Shown here: positions 7,151 to 16,174 of the stretch, in pieces
Numbering within the stretch: position 1 is the first letter of the stretch
How the letters are laid out: each line of letters starts with the position of its first letter
Source of the DNA: an uncultured Clostridia bacterium
Lineage (GTDB): Bacteria; Bacillota; Clostridia; TANB77; CAG-508
DNA: 45,041 nucleotides
Direction: 5' to 3'
Assembly (NCBI GenBank): GCA_948676835.1
Contig: CAPOZU010000017.1
Span: 1-45,041, forward strand
Notes under the pieces: model-generated
The model's database searches: none
What the model saw: the letters and a program-made list of their open reading frames with translations, nothing else
Told to the model about the DNA's origin: nothing
Program-made: the position numbers and the translations under genes

Positions 7151-8506
7151 ATGTTAAAAGAATTATTAGCTTATTTAAAAGATAAAAAAATTGTAATTTT
7201 AGGATTTGGTATGGAAGGTGAAGCAAGTTATAGATTTTTAAGAAGAAACTTTCCTGAAAAACAATTATTTATAGCAGATAGAAATATAAATTTGTTAGAT
7301 AAAAAAATAGATTTAATGGAGGATGCAAACTTAGAAGTATCGTTAGGAGAAAACTATTTAAATGGAATAGAAGAATACGATTTAATTTTAAAAGCTCCTG
7401 GAATATCTTTAAAAGATGTAGATATTTCAAAATATCAAGATAAAATTACAAGCCAACTTGAATTATTTTTAGAGTTTTTTGATATATGTAGTATAGGGAT
7501 TACAGGAACAAAAGGTAAGAGTACAACAAGTTCTTTAATGTATAAAATTTTAATTGATCAAAAAAAAGATGCTTATCTTTTAGGAAACATAGGGGAGCCT
7601 ATATTTAATGATATAGAGAGTTTAGCTAAAAATAGTATTGCTGTAATTGAACTTTCTTCACATGCTTTAGAATATGTAAAACATTCTACTAAAATTGGTA
7701 TTATTTTAGATATTTATGAAGAGCATTTAGATCATTATAAATCTTTAGAAAAATATATTGAAGCTAAATTTAATTTGGCTAGATATCAAACTAATGATGA
7801 TTATTTAATTTATAATTTTGACAACGAATTTATGAATAAATATAAGTTTTCTTATAAAGAAAATGATTATGCTGTTTCTGTAGAAAATATTCCTAACGTT
7901 AAGAATAAGGTATTTTTACAAGATAATTTCATATATTGTAATGAAGAAAAATGTATGTATATAAATGAAAAGATGAACTTAAAAGGAATGCATAATATAA
8001 ATAACATAATGTTCATTTTAGCAGTTTGCCAAATTTTGAAATTAGACATAAACCAAGTTGTCAGCTCAATAAAAGAATTTAAACCACTAGAACATAGAAT
8101 GGAATTTGTTGCAAATATAAATGGTGTTGATTATTATAATGATTCTATAGCAACAATTCCAGAGTCAACTATTGATGCTATAAATGCAATAAAAAATGTA
8201 AATACAATTATTGTTGGAGGAAAAGATAGAGGAGTAAATTTAGAAGAACTTATAGATTTTTTGAAAAAAAGTGATATTGAAAATATTATATGCTTGCCCA
8301 AAACAGGAGAATATATAAAACAAGGGCTAGAAAATTCAAATAAAAACATTTATTTTACAAATGAGCTAGAAGAGGCTGTTAATATTGCAAAAAGAGTTAC
8401 TAAAAAAGATACTGTTTGCTTATTATCTCCAGCAGCTTCAAGTTATGGATATTTTAAAAATTTTGAGGAAAGAGGAAGATTATTTAAAAAATTTGTAACT
8501 AATTAA
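7151..8506 (+). CDS. murD2: MurD-family ligase, probably MurD2 (UDP-MurNAc-L-Ala:L-Glu ligase)
   Basis: A Mur ligase of 451 residues: N-terminal Rossmann-like domain (KKIVILGFGMEGEAS, about 12-26), central ATPase with GITGTKGKSTTSSL (116-129) and ELSSHALEYV, and a C-terminal domain with PLEHRMEFV, VGGKDRGV and LLSPAASSYGYFKNFEERG. It joins an amino acid to UDP-MurNAc-L-alanine in the cytoplasm. Canonical MurD adds D-Glu, whereas MurD2 adds L-Glu, which MurL then epimerises. The murL gene 50 bases upstream makes L-Glu the likely substrate here; sequence alone does not prove it. ATG 7151 has a good SD (AGGAG, 7141-7145); an upstream in-frame ATG at 7127 has none. No clear terminator follows. 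Confidence 0.85.
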   Translation: MLKELLAYLKDKKIVILGFGMEGEASYRFLRRNFPEKQLFIADRNINLLDKKIDLMEDANLEVSLGENYLNGIEEYDLILKAPGISLKDVDISKYQDKITSQLELFLEFFDICSIGITGTKGKSTTSSLMYKILIDQKKDAYLLGNIGEPIFNDIESLAKNSIAVIELSSHALEYVKHSTKIGIILDIYEEHLDHYKSLEKYIEAKFNLARYQTNDDYLIYNFDNEFMNKYKFSYKENDYAVSVENIPNVKNKVFLQDNFIYCNEEKCMYINEKMNLKGMHNINNIMFILAVCQILKLDINQVVSSIKEFKPLEHRMEFVANINGVDYYNDSIATIPESTIDAINAIKNVNTIIVGGKDRGVNLEELIDFLKKSDIENIICLPKTGEYIKQGLENSNKNIYFTNELEEAVNIAKRVTKKDTVCLLSPAASSYGYFKNFEERGRLFKKFVTN

Positions 8507-8612
8507 CATAATAAAAAAAGGTTACAAATAATCAGAAATAACAAATTCGCTGAAATATTAGTGATAAAAAATAGAATATTGAAATAAATTTGGAAAAATA
8601 TCCAATTTTATG

Positions 8613-8641
8613 TAGACAAGAAGGCGAAAATATGGTATACT
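8613..8641 (+). promoter_or_regulatory. Promoter of the tandem OB-fold gene
   Basis: TAGACA (8613-8618), 17-base spacer, TATACT (8636-8641). The rest of the 218-base gap after murD2 holds nothing else I can identify. Confidence 0.65.
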
Positions 8642-8724
8642 ATACTTGTTTTTAGGTTAAAAAACGAGAAAAGATAAACATTATATGAAGAATACAGTAG
8701 ATAAATATTAAGGAGGAAACAAAA

Positions 8725-9399
8725 TTGAATACAAATTATTCAGAAAACAATCACTTAGTATTAGTAGGAAAGGTAGTAAGTGAAAAAAGTTACAGTCATG
8801 AAATTTACGGAGAAAAATTTTATGTGTTTAATCTAGAAGTTGTTAGATTAAGTTCAACTGTTGATATAATACCTATCACAGTATCTGAAAGATTACTTAC
8901 AACACTAGATTTAGAAATTGGAAAAAAAGTAAAAGTTGAAGGACAATTTAGATCTTACAATAATTATGAAAATGAAAGAAACAGATTAATTTTAACTGTA
9001 TTTGCAAAAGAAATTATCGAACAAGAAGAGATTGAAGATGAAAAAGACGAAGTAACAAATGAAGTTACATTAGTTGGATACATTTGTAAAAAACCTATTT
9101 ATAGACAAACACCTTTTGGTAGAGAAATTGCAGATATTTTATTAGCAGTTAATAGAGCTTATAATAAATCTGATTACATACCAAGTATAGCTTGGGGAAG
9201 AAATGCTAGATTTTGCCAAAACATGGAAGTTGGAACAGAAGTAAAAATTACAGGTAGAGTTCAATCTAGAAATTATGAGAAAAAATATGAAGATGGAACT
9301 GTAGAAACAAGAGTTGCTTACGAAGTTTCAATTGCTAGTATGGAAATAGCTAGTGAAGAAAATGAAGAAAACGAAGAACAAGCTGAAGAAGTTGTTTAA
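8725..9399 (+). CDS. Tandem OB-fold, single-strand-binding-like protein
   Basis: A 224-residue protein with two SSB-like OB folds. The first (about 8-95) reads HLVLVGKVVSEKSYSHEIYG...; the second (about 108-200) reads NEVTLVGYICKKPIYRQTPFGREIADILLAVNR, with YIPSIAWGRNARF and VEIASMEI-like strands typical of SSB. The tail is acidic (EENEENEEQAEE), like that of SSB, which recruits partners. Two folds in one chain differ from the usual tetrameric bacterial SSB. It is a known clostridial arrangement of unclear role, and whether it binds single-stranded DNA is inference. It starts at TTG 8725, eight bases after a strong AGGAGG SD (8711-8716). It has its own promoter and terminator, so it is a single-gene unit. 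Confidence 0.8.
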   Translation: MNTNYSENNHLVLVGKVVSEKSYSHEIYGEKFYVFNLEVVRLSSTVDIIPITVSERLLTTLDLEIGKKVKVEGQFRSYNNYENERNRLILTVFAKEIIEQEEIEDEKDEVTNEVTLVGYICKKPIYRQTPFGREIADILLAVNRAYNKSDYIPSIAWGRNARFCQNMEVGTEVKITGRVQSRNYEKKYEDGTVETRVAYEVSIASMEIASEENEENEEQAEEVV

Positions 9400-9437
9400 G
9401 ATATAAATTAATTTTATATAAATTTTAGCAAATTATA

Positions 9438-9485
9438 TACGTTCATGTGCTAACTTAAAGTTGGTATGTGGACGTAATTTTTTTG
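9438..9485 (+). terminator. Strand-specific terminator with G-U-rich 18-bp stem
   Basis: Arms 9438-9456 and 9458-9476 pair along almost their whole length in the + strand RNA only if six G-U pairs are allowed, and T's follow (9478-9484). On the other strand those pairs would be A-C mismatches. It ends the tandem OB-fold gene. The gap to 9579 holds no other feature. Confidence 0.8.
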
Positions 9486-9578
9486 CCAAAGATAACTTTC
9501 ATAAGGCATTGACAATGCTATTTACTAAATTATATAATGCAAGAGAATGTGTATATAATAAAATGAGAGGTGATATAA

Positions 9579-11357
9579 ATGAACATCTTAATATCTGTTA
9601 TAAAACTACTTGGTGGAGTTGCATTATTAATTTATGGTATGAAAATATTAAGCACAAATTTAAAGAAAATATCAGGTGGCAAACTTGAAAAGTTTTTAAT
9701 ATCAGCTACAGATAATATGTTTAAAGGATTATTAACAGGTATACTAATTACAGTAGCAACTCAAAGTTCATCTGCAACAACTTTAATTGTAGTAGGGCTT
9801 GTTAATTCAGATATTTTGAAATTAAAAAGTGCAATTCCAATAATAATGGGAGCCAATATTGGTACTACAATAACTTCACAAATATTAAGGCTTACAAGTA
9901 TTGGTGGTGATAGTTTAATTTCTTTATTTACTCCACAAACATTAGCTCCAATATTTATTATAATTGGTATTATAATGATGGAAACTAATAAAAATAAGAA
10001 AACTACAAATATTGGACAAATGATAATGGGAATTGGATTATTATTTACGGGAATGATCACTATGATAGATATAGCAAGTAGCTTTAGTGAGTTACCTATA
10101 CTATCTCAAATATTAGGTGCACTATCTAATCCAATACTAGGAGTTCTAGCAGGTGCAGCAATTACAGCTCTTTTGCAAAGTTCTGCAGCAACTGTTGGGA
10201 TATTACAAGCTATATCAACATCAGGAATAATAACTTATGCAACAACTCTACCTATAATTTTAGGGCAAAATATTGGAACTTGTGCAACATCTATATTTGG
10301 GTGTATTGGTGGTTCTAAAAATGCCAAAAGAGCAGCAGCAGTACATTTATATTTTAATTTAATTGGAACAATAATATTCTTAATTGTAATATATACTTAT
10401 CAATATTTGGTGGGATTTCCATTCTGGAATTCAGCTATAGATATGGGAGAAATTGCAAACTTCCATACTATTTTTAATATTGTATCAACAATAATATTAT
10501 TTCCATTTGTTAATTGGATAGAAAAATTAACAATGCTTACTATTAGAGATAAGCAAAATAGTGAAGATGACGATGAGAGTGATTATTTATCTGTATTAAA
10601 TTTATTAGATGAAAGATTTGTAAAAATGCCTAATATAGCAATTACAAATAGCAATACTGTTATTGAGAAAATGATTGAACTTGCAGAAAAAAGTTATAGA
10701 AAATCTATGGAACTCCTAGAAAAATTTGATAAAAAAAGACTTGAAAAAATGCAAAAAAGAGAAGATGCTATAGATAAAATTGAAGAAAAAGTTACTGGAT
10801 TTTTAGTTAAAATTGGAAACTTAGATTTATCCGAGCAAGAAGCTAAAACAGTTACAACATTGTTAAAAATTGAATCTGAATTTGAAAAAATAGGAGATTA
10901 TTCTTATAAGTTTTCTAAAATAGTTGAAGATATGAATGATAAAAATGCAAAACTTTCAGAATCAGCTTATAAAGATTGCGAGAATATTTATAATATTACA
11001 GAAGAAGTAATTTTAAAAACAATAAAATGTTTTAATGAAAAAGATTATCAAATGGCTATAGAAATAGAGGCATTAAAAGAAGTTGCAGAGGTTCAAAAAG
11101 AAAAATATAGAAATGACCACATACAAAGATTAAAAAATGGAAAATGTAATGTTGAGAGTGGAATTGCATTTTTAGAAATTTTAACAATATGTGAAAAAAT
11201 AATAGATCATTGTTCAAATGTTTCTATATTTACTACAAATTATATGACGAATGAAAGCTATATTACTAAACATGAATTTTTTAACAAAATTTATCAAACA
11301 GAGAGTAAACTTTTGAAAGATAAATTAAATGAATACAATCATAAATATGCAATTTAG
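9579..11357 (+). CDS. Na/phosphate cotransporter family protein with PhoU-like tail
   Basis: A 592-residue NptA/YjbB-type protein. Residues about 1-330 are a membrane domain with two inverted copies of the Na/Pi repeat, each with a QSSSATT/QSSAATV motif (GILITVATQSSSATTLIVVGL and AAITALLQSSAATVGIL) and partner GANIGTT / GQNIGTC. Residues about 350-592 are a soluble helical PhoU-like domain (EKMIELAEKSYRKSMELL, ESEFEKIGDYS). The family moves phosphate across the membrane with sodium; YjbB of E. coli was reported to export phosphate, so direction is open. The ATG follows a GAGAGGTGA SD. It is monocistronic, between the terminators at 9438 and 11364. Confidence 0.9.
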   Translation: MNILISVIKLLGGVALLIYGMKILSTNLKKISGGKLEKFLISATDNMFKGLLTGILITVATQSSSATTLIVVGLVNSDILKLKSAIPIIMGANIGTTITSQILRLTSIGGDSLISLFTPQTLAPIFIIIGIIMMETNKNKKTTNIGQMIMGIGLLFTGMITMIDIASSFSELPILSQILGALSNPILGVLAGAAITALLQSSAATVGILQAISTSGIITYATTLPIILGQNIGTCATSIFGCIGGSKNAKRAAAVHLYFNLIGTIIFLIVIYTYQYLVGFPFWNSAIDMGEIANFHTIFNIVSTIILFPFVNWIEKLTMLTIRDKQNSEDDDESDYLSVLNLLDERFVKMPNIAITNSNTVIEKMIELAEKSYRKSMELLEKFDKKRLEKMQKREDAIDKIEEKVTGFLVKIGNLDLSEQEAKTVTTLLKIESEFEKIGDYSYKFSKIVEDMNDKNAKLSESAYKDCENIYNITEEVILKTIKCFNEKDYQMAIEIEALKEVAEVQKEKYRNDHIQRLKNGKCNVESGIAFLEILTICEKIIDHCSNVSIFTTNYMTNESYITKHEFFNKIYQTESKLLKDKLNEYNHKYAI

Positions 11358-11363
11358 ACCAAG

Positions 11364-11398
11364 AAAGAAACTATTAATTTAGTTTCTTTTTTTTTTTT
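11364..11398 (+). terminator. Intrinsic terminator after the Na/Pi transporter
   Basis: Stem AAAGAAACTA / TAGTTTCTTT (11364-11373, 11380-11389) followed by a long T run to 11398. Confidence 0.9.
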
Positions 11399-11481
11399 AT
11401 AAAATTTATATAAAGTATATATTTTTTTAAGGTTATTTGATATAATCTGAAATATCTATAATCATAAGGAGTTTTACCAAA

Positions 11482-13221
11482 ATGAATGAAGAAGAAAATT
11501 TAAAAAATGAAGTAATAGATTCGAAAGATAATAGTGAACAATTAGAAAAAATTGAAAAAATAAGCAAAATGAAAAATATTATATTTCATATAGTTGCTGC
11601 AATATGTATTATTATATTTTGCTGTTGTATAGCGCCAAAAGTGCTTCAAAATGATACATTTTATACAATTCCAATAGGAGAGTATATTTATAATAATGGT
11701 ATTTCTGATTTAACAACAGATAATTTTTCTTGGCATGAATTACCATATACTTATCCACATTGGCTATATGATTTAATGATGTTTCTAATATATAATTCTT
11801 TTGGACAAAACGGAATTTATATATCAACAATGATGTTTACATCATTACTTGGAATTTCAATTTATGTGTTAAGTAATAAGAAATCAAAAAATAAACCAGT
11901 ATCTTTTATAATATCAATTTGTGCAATATATTTAATGAAAGATTTTCTAGCTGCAAGAGCTCAACTGGTAACATTTATATTGTTTGTATGGGAAGTAATT
12001 TTTATTGAGAAATTCTTAGAAAAGGGAAGAATACGATATGCAATTCCATTAATTTTAATGGCTTGGTTGATAGCAAATTTACATTGTGCTGTATTTCCAT
12101 TCTATTTTGTACTATTCTTACCATATATAGCAGAATATTTTTTAACAACATTTGTAGATTTAGATATAGATTTAAGAGCTGTTTCTAGATTTTTAAAAAT
12201 AAAAAATAAATTTACTAAAAAAGAAGAAAATAAAGAAAAGATTTCTAAAAAAATAGAAAATATAGAATTTGCTAAATCAGAAAGAAAGAGAAAAAGAGAT
12301 ATAATAAGAGCAAATCCTTATAAAATAACAGTTCAAAAAAATCATATAGTATTGTTACTTATAGCAGTAATGGTACTATCTATATCAACAGGAATTTTTA
12401 ACCCAGCAGGAGATGGAGCTTATACTTATTTGTTAAAAACAATGCGTGGAAATACAATGGATTCAATAAATGAACACTTACCACTTACTCTTGCAGAAAA
12501 TTATGAATATGCAATTGCAATTGTCGTATTTTTACTAATTTTAATATTTACAGATACTAAAATAAAATTACCAGATTTATTTATGCTTACAGGTTTAACT
12601 ATATTAACATTTTATTCAAGGAGACAAGAATCAATATTTGCAATTATTTGTGGACCAATACTTGTAGGTTTAATCGGTGCAATGGTTGAAAAATATGATA
12701 AAGAAACCTTTAAAAAAATTGAAAAATTTGTTACAGGATGGTTTGGATCTATTGTTATTATATGTTTATTTATAATACTAAGTACTAATATTATAAAGCC
12801 ACATATTCATAGTGATTATATAGATAAGTCATCATACCCTGTAGATGCATCAGACTGGATTTTAAGCAATTTAGATGTAAATAATATGAAATTATATAAC
12901 GAATATAATTATGGAAGCTATTTACTATTTAGAGGGATACCAGTATTTATTGATTCTAGATGTGATTTGTATTCACCAGAATTTAATGAAGATAAAGAAA
13001 ATAATATAGATGGTAGAGATATTTTCTCAGATGCATTAAACATACCAGCTATATCTGTAAATTATGAAAACAAATTTAAAGAATATGGTGTAACACATGT
13101 TATGTTATATTCAAATGCAAAACTTGCAATGATTTTGGAAGATGATTCAAATTATAAAACAATATACGATGAAGGAAACTTCAAAATTTTTGAAAGATTA
13201 TCAGCAAAAGAAAATAATTAA
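11482..13221 (+). CDS. Multi-span membrane protein, GT-C glycosyltransferase-like
   Basis: A 579-residue protein with an acidic cytoplasmic N-terminus (1-30), about ten membrane spans, a long charged loop in the middle (about 235-285), and an extracytoplasmic C-terminus of about 130 residues. The first outer loop carries NDTFYTIPIGEYIYNNG and FSWHELPYTYPHWLYDL, the plan of lipid-linked-sugar-dependent GT-C enzymes, where an acidic residue after the first span is catalytic. The C-terminal part (SYPVDASDWILSNLDV, YGSYLLFRGIPVFIDSR) is a recurrent module in uncharacterised bacterial members. I infer a sugar transferase acting outside the membrane; donor and acceptor are unknown. The SD is AAGGAG at 11466-11471; a TATAAT-like -10 is seen near 11442 with no clear -35. 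Confidence 0.6.
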   Translation: MNEEENLKNEVIDSKDNSEQLEKIEKISKMKNIIFHIVAAICIIIFCCCIAPKVLQNDTFYTIPIGEYIYNNGISDLTTDNFSWHELPYTYPHWLYDLMMFLIYNSFGQNGIYISTMMFTSLLGISIYVLSNKKSKNKPVSFIISICAIYLMKDFLAARAQLVTFILFVWEVIFIEKFLEKGRIRYAIPLILMAWLIANLHCAVFPFYFVLFLPYIAEYFLTTFVDLDIDLRAVSRFLKIKNKFTKKEENKEKISKKIENIEFAKSERKRKRDIIRANPYKITVQKNHIVLLLIAVMVLSISTGIFNPAGDGAYTYLLKTMRGNTMDSINEHLPLTLAENYEYAIAIVVFLLILIFTDTKIKLPDLFMLTGLTILTFYSRRQESIFAIICGPILVGLIGAMVEKYDKETFKKIEKFVTGWFGSIVIICLFIILSTNIIKPHIHSDYIDKSSYPVDASDWILSNLDVNNMKLYNEYNYGSYLLFRGIPVFIDSRCDLYSPEFNEDKENNIDGRDIFSDALNIPAISVNYENKFKEYGVTHVMLYSNAKLAMILEDDSNYKTIYDEGNFKIFERLSAKENN

Positions 13222-13272
13222 AATTAAATTTTAATAATCGCACTCAAAATAAAAAAGTTAGCGAGGGAATTA

Positions 13273-13719
13273 ATGAAAAATAAAACAATAAAATTATTAG
13301 TTATTGTTGTAACAATACTAATTATAATTGATCAAGCAAGTAAAATATTAGTTACTAATATTTTAAATGGTGAATCAATTGGAAATGATAATTTGGGGAT
13401 AATAATAACATCAAATACAGGAATGGCATTTGGATTTAATGAAGGAAATGGGAAAAATATATTTTTGACAATATGTATTTTAGCAGTAATTTTTTCATTT
13501 ATAAAAAATCAATTAGAAAGAATAGATACAAAAACAGCTATTGCTCTTTCTCTTGCAATATCAGGAGGAATGAGTAATTTAATAGATAGAATATTTAGAG
13601 GCGGAGTATTTGATTTTATAAGAGTATTTACAATTACTTTTAATTTAGCAGATGTGTTAATTGTATTAGGCTGGATTTTATTAGTAATTTTCTTAATAGA
13701 TTATTCAAGGAAAAATTAG
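13273..13719 (+). CDS. lspA: Lipoprotein signal peptidase II
   Basis: LspA cleaves lipoprotein signal peptides after lipid attachment to the cysteine. At 148 residues with four membrane spans it has the family size. The catalytic aspartates are in GGMSNLIDRIFRGGVFDFI (about 97-115) and FNLADVLIVLG (about 122-132), and the conserved NTGMAFGFNEG block is present at about 46-56. The start is ATG with a modest GCGAGGGA SD. It is followed after 11 bases by tagA and heads a tight cluster with two pseudouridine synthase genes; lspA next to rluD is a common Firmicute arrangement. Confidence 0.96.
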   Translation: MKNKTIKLLVIVVTILIIIDQASKILVTNILNGESIGNDNLGIIITSNTGMAFGFNEGNGKNIFLTICILAVIFSFIKNQLERIDTKTAIALSLAISGGMSNLIDRIFRGGVFDFIRVFTITFNLADVLIVLGWILLVIFLIDYSRKN

Positions 13720-13730
13720 AGGTGTATAAT

Positions 13731-14483
13731 TTGCGAAATACAGTTAGAATATTAGGAATAGATATAGATAATATTAATATAGAAGATGCTGGAAATATAA
13801 CAAAAAAATTAATTGAAAATAGTAATAAAAGTTGTAAAATTGTAGTTGCTCCTAATACGGAGTTTATTATGATGGCTCAAAAAGATAAAGAGTTTTTTGA
13901 TATATTACGAAAAGCTGAGCTTGCAACACCAGATAGTGTTGGAGTTATGATTGGTGGAAAAAAACAGAAAACACCATTTAAACAAAGAATACCAGGACAA
14001 GCTTATTTTAGGAAAATTTTAGAAGTAGGAGAAAAGGAAAATTGGACTTTTTATCTTTTAGGTGGAAAAGGGGAAGTACCAAAACTTGCAGTAGATAATG
14101 TAAAAAAGAATTATCCAAATATAAACATAGTTGGATATCATGAAGGATATTTTGATAAAGAATCTGAAGAATATGTAATTGCTGAAATAAATAGATTAGA
14201 ACCCAATGTATTATTTGTTGCAATGGGAGCACCACTACAAGAAAAGTGGATTGCTAAACATCAACATGAACTTAAAGTAGATATTGCAGCTGGTCAAGGT
14301 GGAACTTTTGACTATGAGGCAGGAAAAATCCAAAGAGCACCAAAAGTATTTCAAAAGTTAGGAATAGAGTGGTTATGGAGATTGGCTTTGCAACCATCCA
14401 GATTTTTCAGAATGCTTGTGCTTCCTATATATCTAATAAAAATAACTTTTACAAAAGATATAACAAAAGGAAAATTTGATTAG
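13731..14483 (+). CDS. tagA: WecG/TagA/CpsF family glycosyltransferase (GT26)
   Basis: A 250-residue GT26 enzyme. TagA of Bacillus adds ManNAc to lipid-linked GlcNAc, the committed step of wall teichoic acid linkage-unit synthesis; relatives act on other polysaccharides. Motifs: VVAPNTEFIMMAQKD with the catalytic-region Thr/Asp neighbours, ATPDSVGVMIGGK, FYLLGGKGEVP, NVLFVAMGAPLQEKWI and GGTFDYEAGKIQRAPKVFQKLGIEWLWRL near the end. TTG 13731 is taken as the start because the SD GAGGTG (13719-13724) ends six bases before it; GTG 13722 lies within that SD. The SD overlaps the lspA stop, so translation is coupled. The real sugar is not known, hence the symbol is tentative. Confidence 0.9.
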   Translation: MRNTVRILGIDIDNINIEDAGNITKKLIENSNKSCKIVVAPNTEFIMMAQKDKEFFDILRKAELATPDSVGVMIGGKKQKTPFKQRIPGQAYFRKILEVGEKENWTFYLLGGKGEVPKLAVDNVKKNYPNINIVGYHEGYFDKESEEYVIAEINRLEPNVLFVAMGAPLQEKWIAKHQHELKVDIAAGQGGTFDYEAGKIQRAPKVFQKLGIEWLWRLALQPSRFFRMLVLPIYLIKITFTKDITKGKFD

Positions 14484-14490
14484 GAGTAAA

Positions 14491-15420
14491 ATGTTGGAAA
14501 AAAATACTTATAAAATTGATGAATTAAATAAAGATTTAGTTGAATTAAGAATAGATAAAGCAGTTAGTCAAAAAGATAAAGATCTTTCTAGAGCAGCGGT
14601 GCAAAGAATGATAGAAGAAGGAAATATTTTAGTAAATAATAATAAAACTAAAGTTGCTTATAAAATTTCTTTAGGAGATGAGATTACAATAATTAAGCAA
14701 GAACCAAAGGAAGTAGAACTAAAAGCGGAAGATATTCCTTTAGATATTGTTTATGAAGATAATGATATATTAGTTGTAAATAAACAAAAAGGTTTAGTAG
14801 TTCATCCTGGAAATGGTAATCCAGATGGAACTCTAGTAAATGCAATTATGAATAAATGTAAAGATTCTTTATCTGGAATTGGTGGAGAAATAAGACCTGG
14901 AATAGTACACAGAATTGATAAAGATACATCAGGTCTTTTAATTATTGCTAAAAATGATAAGGCTCATATTAATATGAGTGAGCAAATAAAAAATCATGAA
15001 GTAAAAAAAACATATATTGCTTTAGTTAGGGGAAAAACTAAAGAAGACCAAGCTACAATTGATATGCCAATAGCTAGAAGTAACAAAGATAGAACTAAAA
15101 TGGCTGTTTCAAAAAATGGAAAAAATGCGATTACACATTTTGAAGTTATCGAAAGATTTGATGATTATACATTGTTAAAGGTAAATATAGAAACTGGTAG
15201 AACACATCAAATCAGAGTACATTTATCTCAAATAGGTTATCCAATTGTTGGTGATTTTGTATATTCAAATGGAAAAAATCCATTTGGAGTAGAAGGTCAA
15301 ATGCTTCATAGTTATAGATTAGAATTTAAACATCCTATATCAGGAAAAGAAATGAAGCTTGAAGCAAAGCTACCAGAGTATTTTGAAGAGGTACTAGAAA
15401 AATTAAGAAAGAAGGCATGA
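14491..15420 (+). CDS. rluD: RluA-family 23S rRNA pseudouridine synthase (RluD-like)
   Basis: A 309-residue enzyme that isomerises uridines in 23S rRNA. The N-terminal S4 RNA-binding domain (about 12-70, with AVQRMIEEGNILVNNNK) precedes the catalytic domain with the motif GIVHRIDKDTSGLLIIAKN, in which the Asp is the nucleophile. Later blocks YIALVRGK, ETGRTHQIRVHL and HSYRLEFKHP are typical of the RluD/YlyB group, which usually acts in helix 69. The start is ATG 14491 with SD AGGAG (14482-14486); the SD overlaps the tagA stop, so the genes are coupled. The exact target uridines cannot be read from sequence. Confidence 0.95.
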   Translation: MLEKNTYKIDELNKDLVELRIDKAVSQKDKDLSRAAVQRMIEEGNILVNNNKTKVAYKISLGDEITIIKQEPKEVELKAEDIPLDIVYEDNDILVVNKQKGLVVHPGNGNPDGTLVNAIMNKCKDSLSGIGGEIRPGIVHRIDKDTSGLLIIAKNDKAHINMSEQIKNHEVKKTYIALVRGKTKEDQATIDMPIARSNKDRTKMAVSKNGKNAITHFEVIERFDDYTLLKVNIETGRTHQIRVHLSQIGYPIVGDFVYSNGKNPFGVEGQMLHSYRLEFKHPISGKEMKLEAKLPEYFEEVLEKLRKKA

Positions 15421-15421
15421 G

Positions 15422-16141
15422 ATGGAAGAAATGAGACTTCAAAAATATCTTGCAAGTGTAGGAGTTGCTTCACGTAGAAAATGCGAAGAATTAATTGAAG
15501 CAGGAAAAGTAAAAGTGAATGGACAAGTAGCTATTCTTGGAAGTAAAATAAATCCTGAAGAAGATAAAGTTGAATATAATGGAAAAGTTATAAAACCTGA
15601 AAAGAAAGAGCATAAATACATATTACTAAATAAACCAATAGGTGTTGTAACAACAGCAGATGATCAATTTGATAGAGAAACAGTTTTAGATTTAGTAAAA
15701 GTTAAAGAAAGAGTTGTTCCTGTTGGAAGACTTGATATGTATACATCTGGAGCATTAATTCTTACTGATGATGGAGATTTTGTTTACAAAGTAACTCATC
15801 CAAAACATGAAATTACAAAAACATATACAGTTACACTTTCAGGAATTGTATCAAAAGAGGATATTTTAAAGTTGGAAAAAGGTGTAAAGATAGATGATTC
15901 TTATATAACAAGTCCAGCTAAAGCTAGAATAATGAAAATTGATGAAGAGAAAAAAGTTTCTCGTGTTGAAATTACAATTCATGAGGGGAAAAATAGGCAA
16001 GTAAGAAAAATGTGTGAAGCAATAGGAAAAAAAGTTATTGCATTACATAGAGCAAAGATTGGAAACATAGGAGTTAAAGACTTAAAATTAGGAACATGGA
16101 GATATCTTACTAAAGATGAAGTAAAACAGATATTGAAATAA
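15422..16141 (+). CDS. rluB: RsuA/RluB-family rRNA pseudouridine synthase
   Basis: A 239-residue enzyme. The S4 domain (MRLQKYLASVGVASRRKCEELIEAGKVKVNG) is followed by the catalytic domain with GRLDMYTSGALILTDDGDF (Asp nucleophile) and the C-terminal EGKNRQVRKMCEAIGKKVIALHR signature of RluB-type enzymes, which modify 23S rRNA near helix 90. It begins one base after the rluD stop; either ATG 15422 or ATG 15431 (MRLQKY) could be used. The run lspA-tagA-rluD-rluB-S1 protein is almost gap-free and is likely one operon for envelope and ribosome maturation. Confidence 0.93.
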   Translation: MEEMRLQKYLASVGVASRRKCEELIEAGKVKVNGQVAILGSKINPEEDKVEYNGKVIKPEKKEHKYILLNKPIGVVTTADDQFDRETVLDLVKVKERVVPVGRLDMYTSGALILTDDGDFVYKVTHPKHEITKTYTVTLSGIVSKEDILKLEKGVKIDDSYITSPAKARIMKIDEEKKVSRVEITIHEGKNRQVRKMCEAIGKKVIALHRAKIGNIGVKDLKLGTWRYLTKDEVKQILK

Positions 16142-16174
16142 ATATTTAAATAAATTTACGAAAGAGGAAACGAT

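Noticed and set aside
9461..9688. Open frame of 75 residues before the Na/Pi transporter gene
   Set aside because: It begins in the terminator stem, has no SD, overlaps the transporter start by 110 bases and its product has no recognisable pattern.
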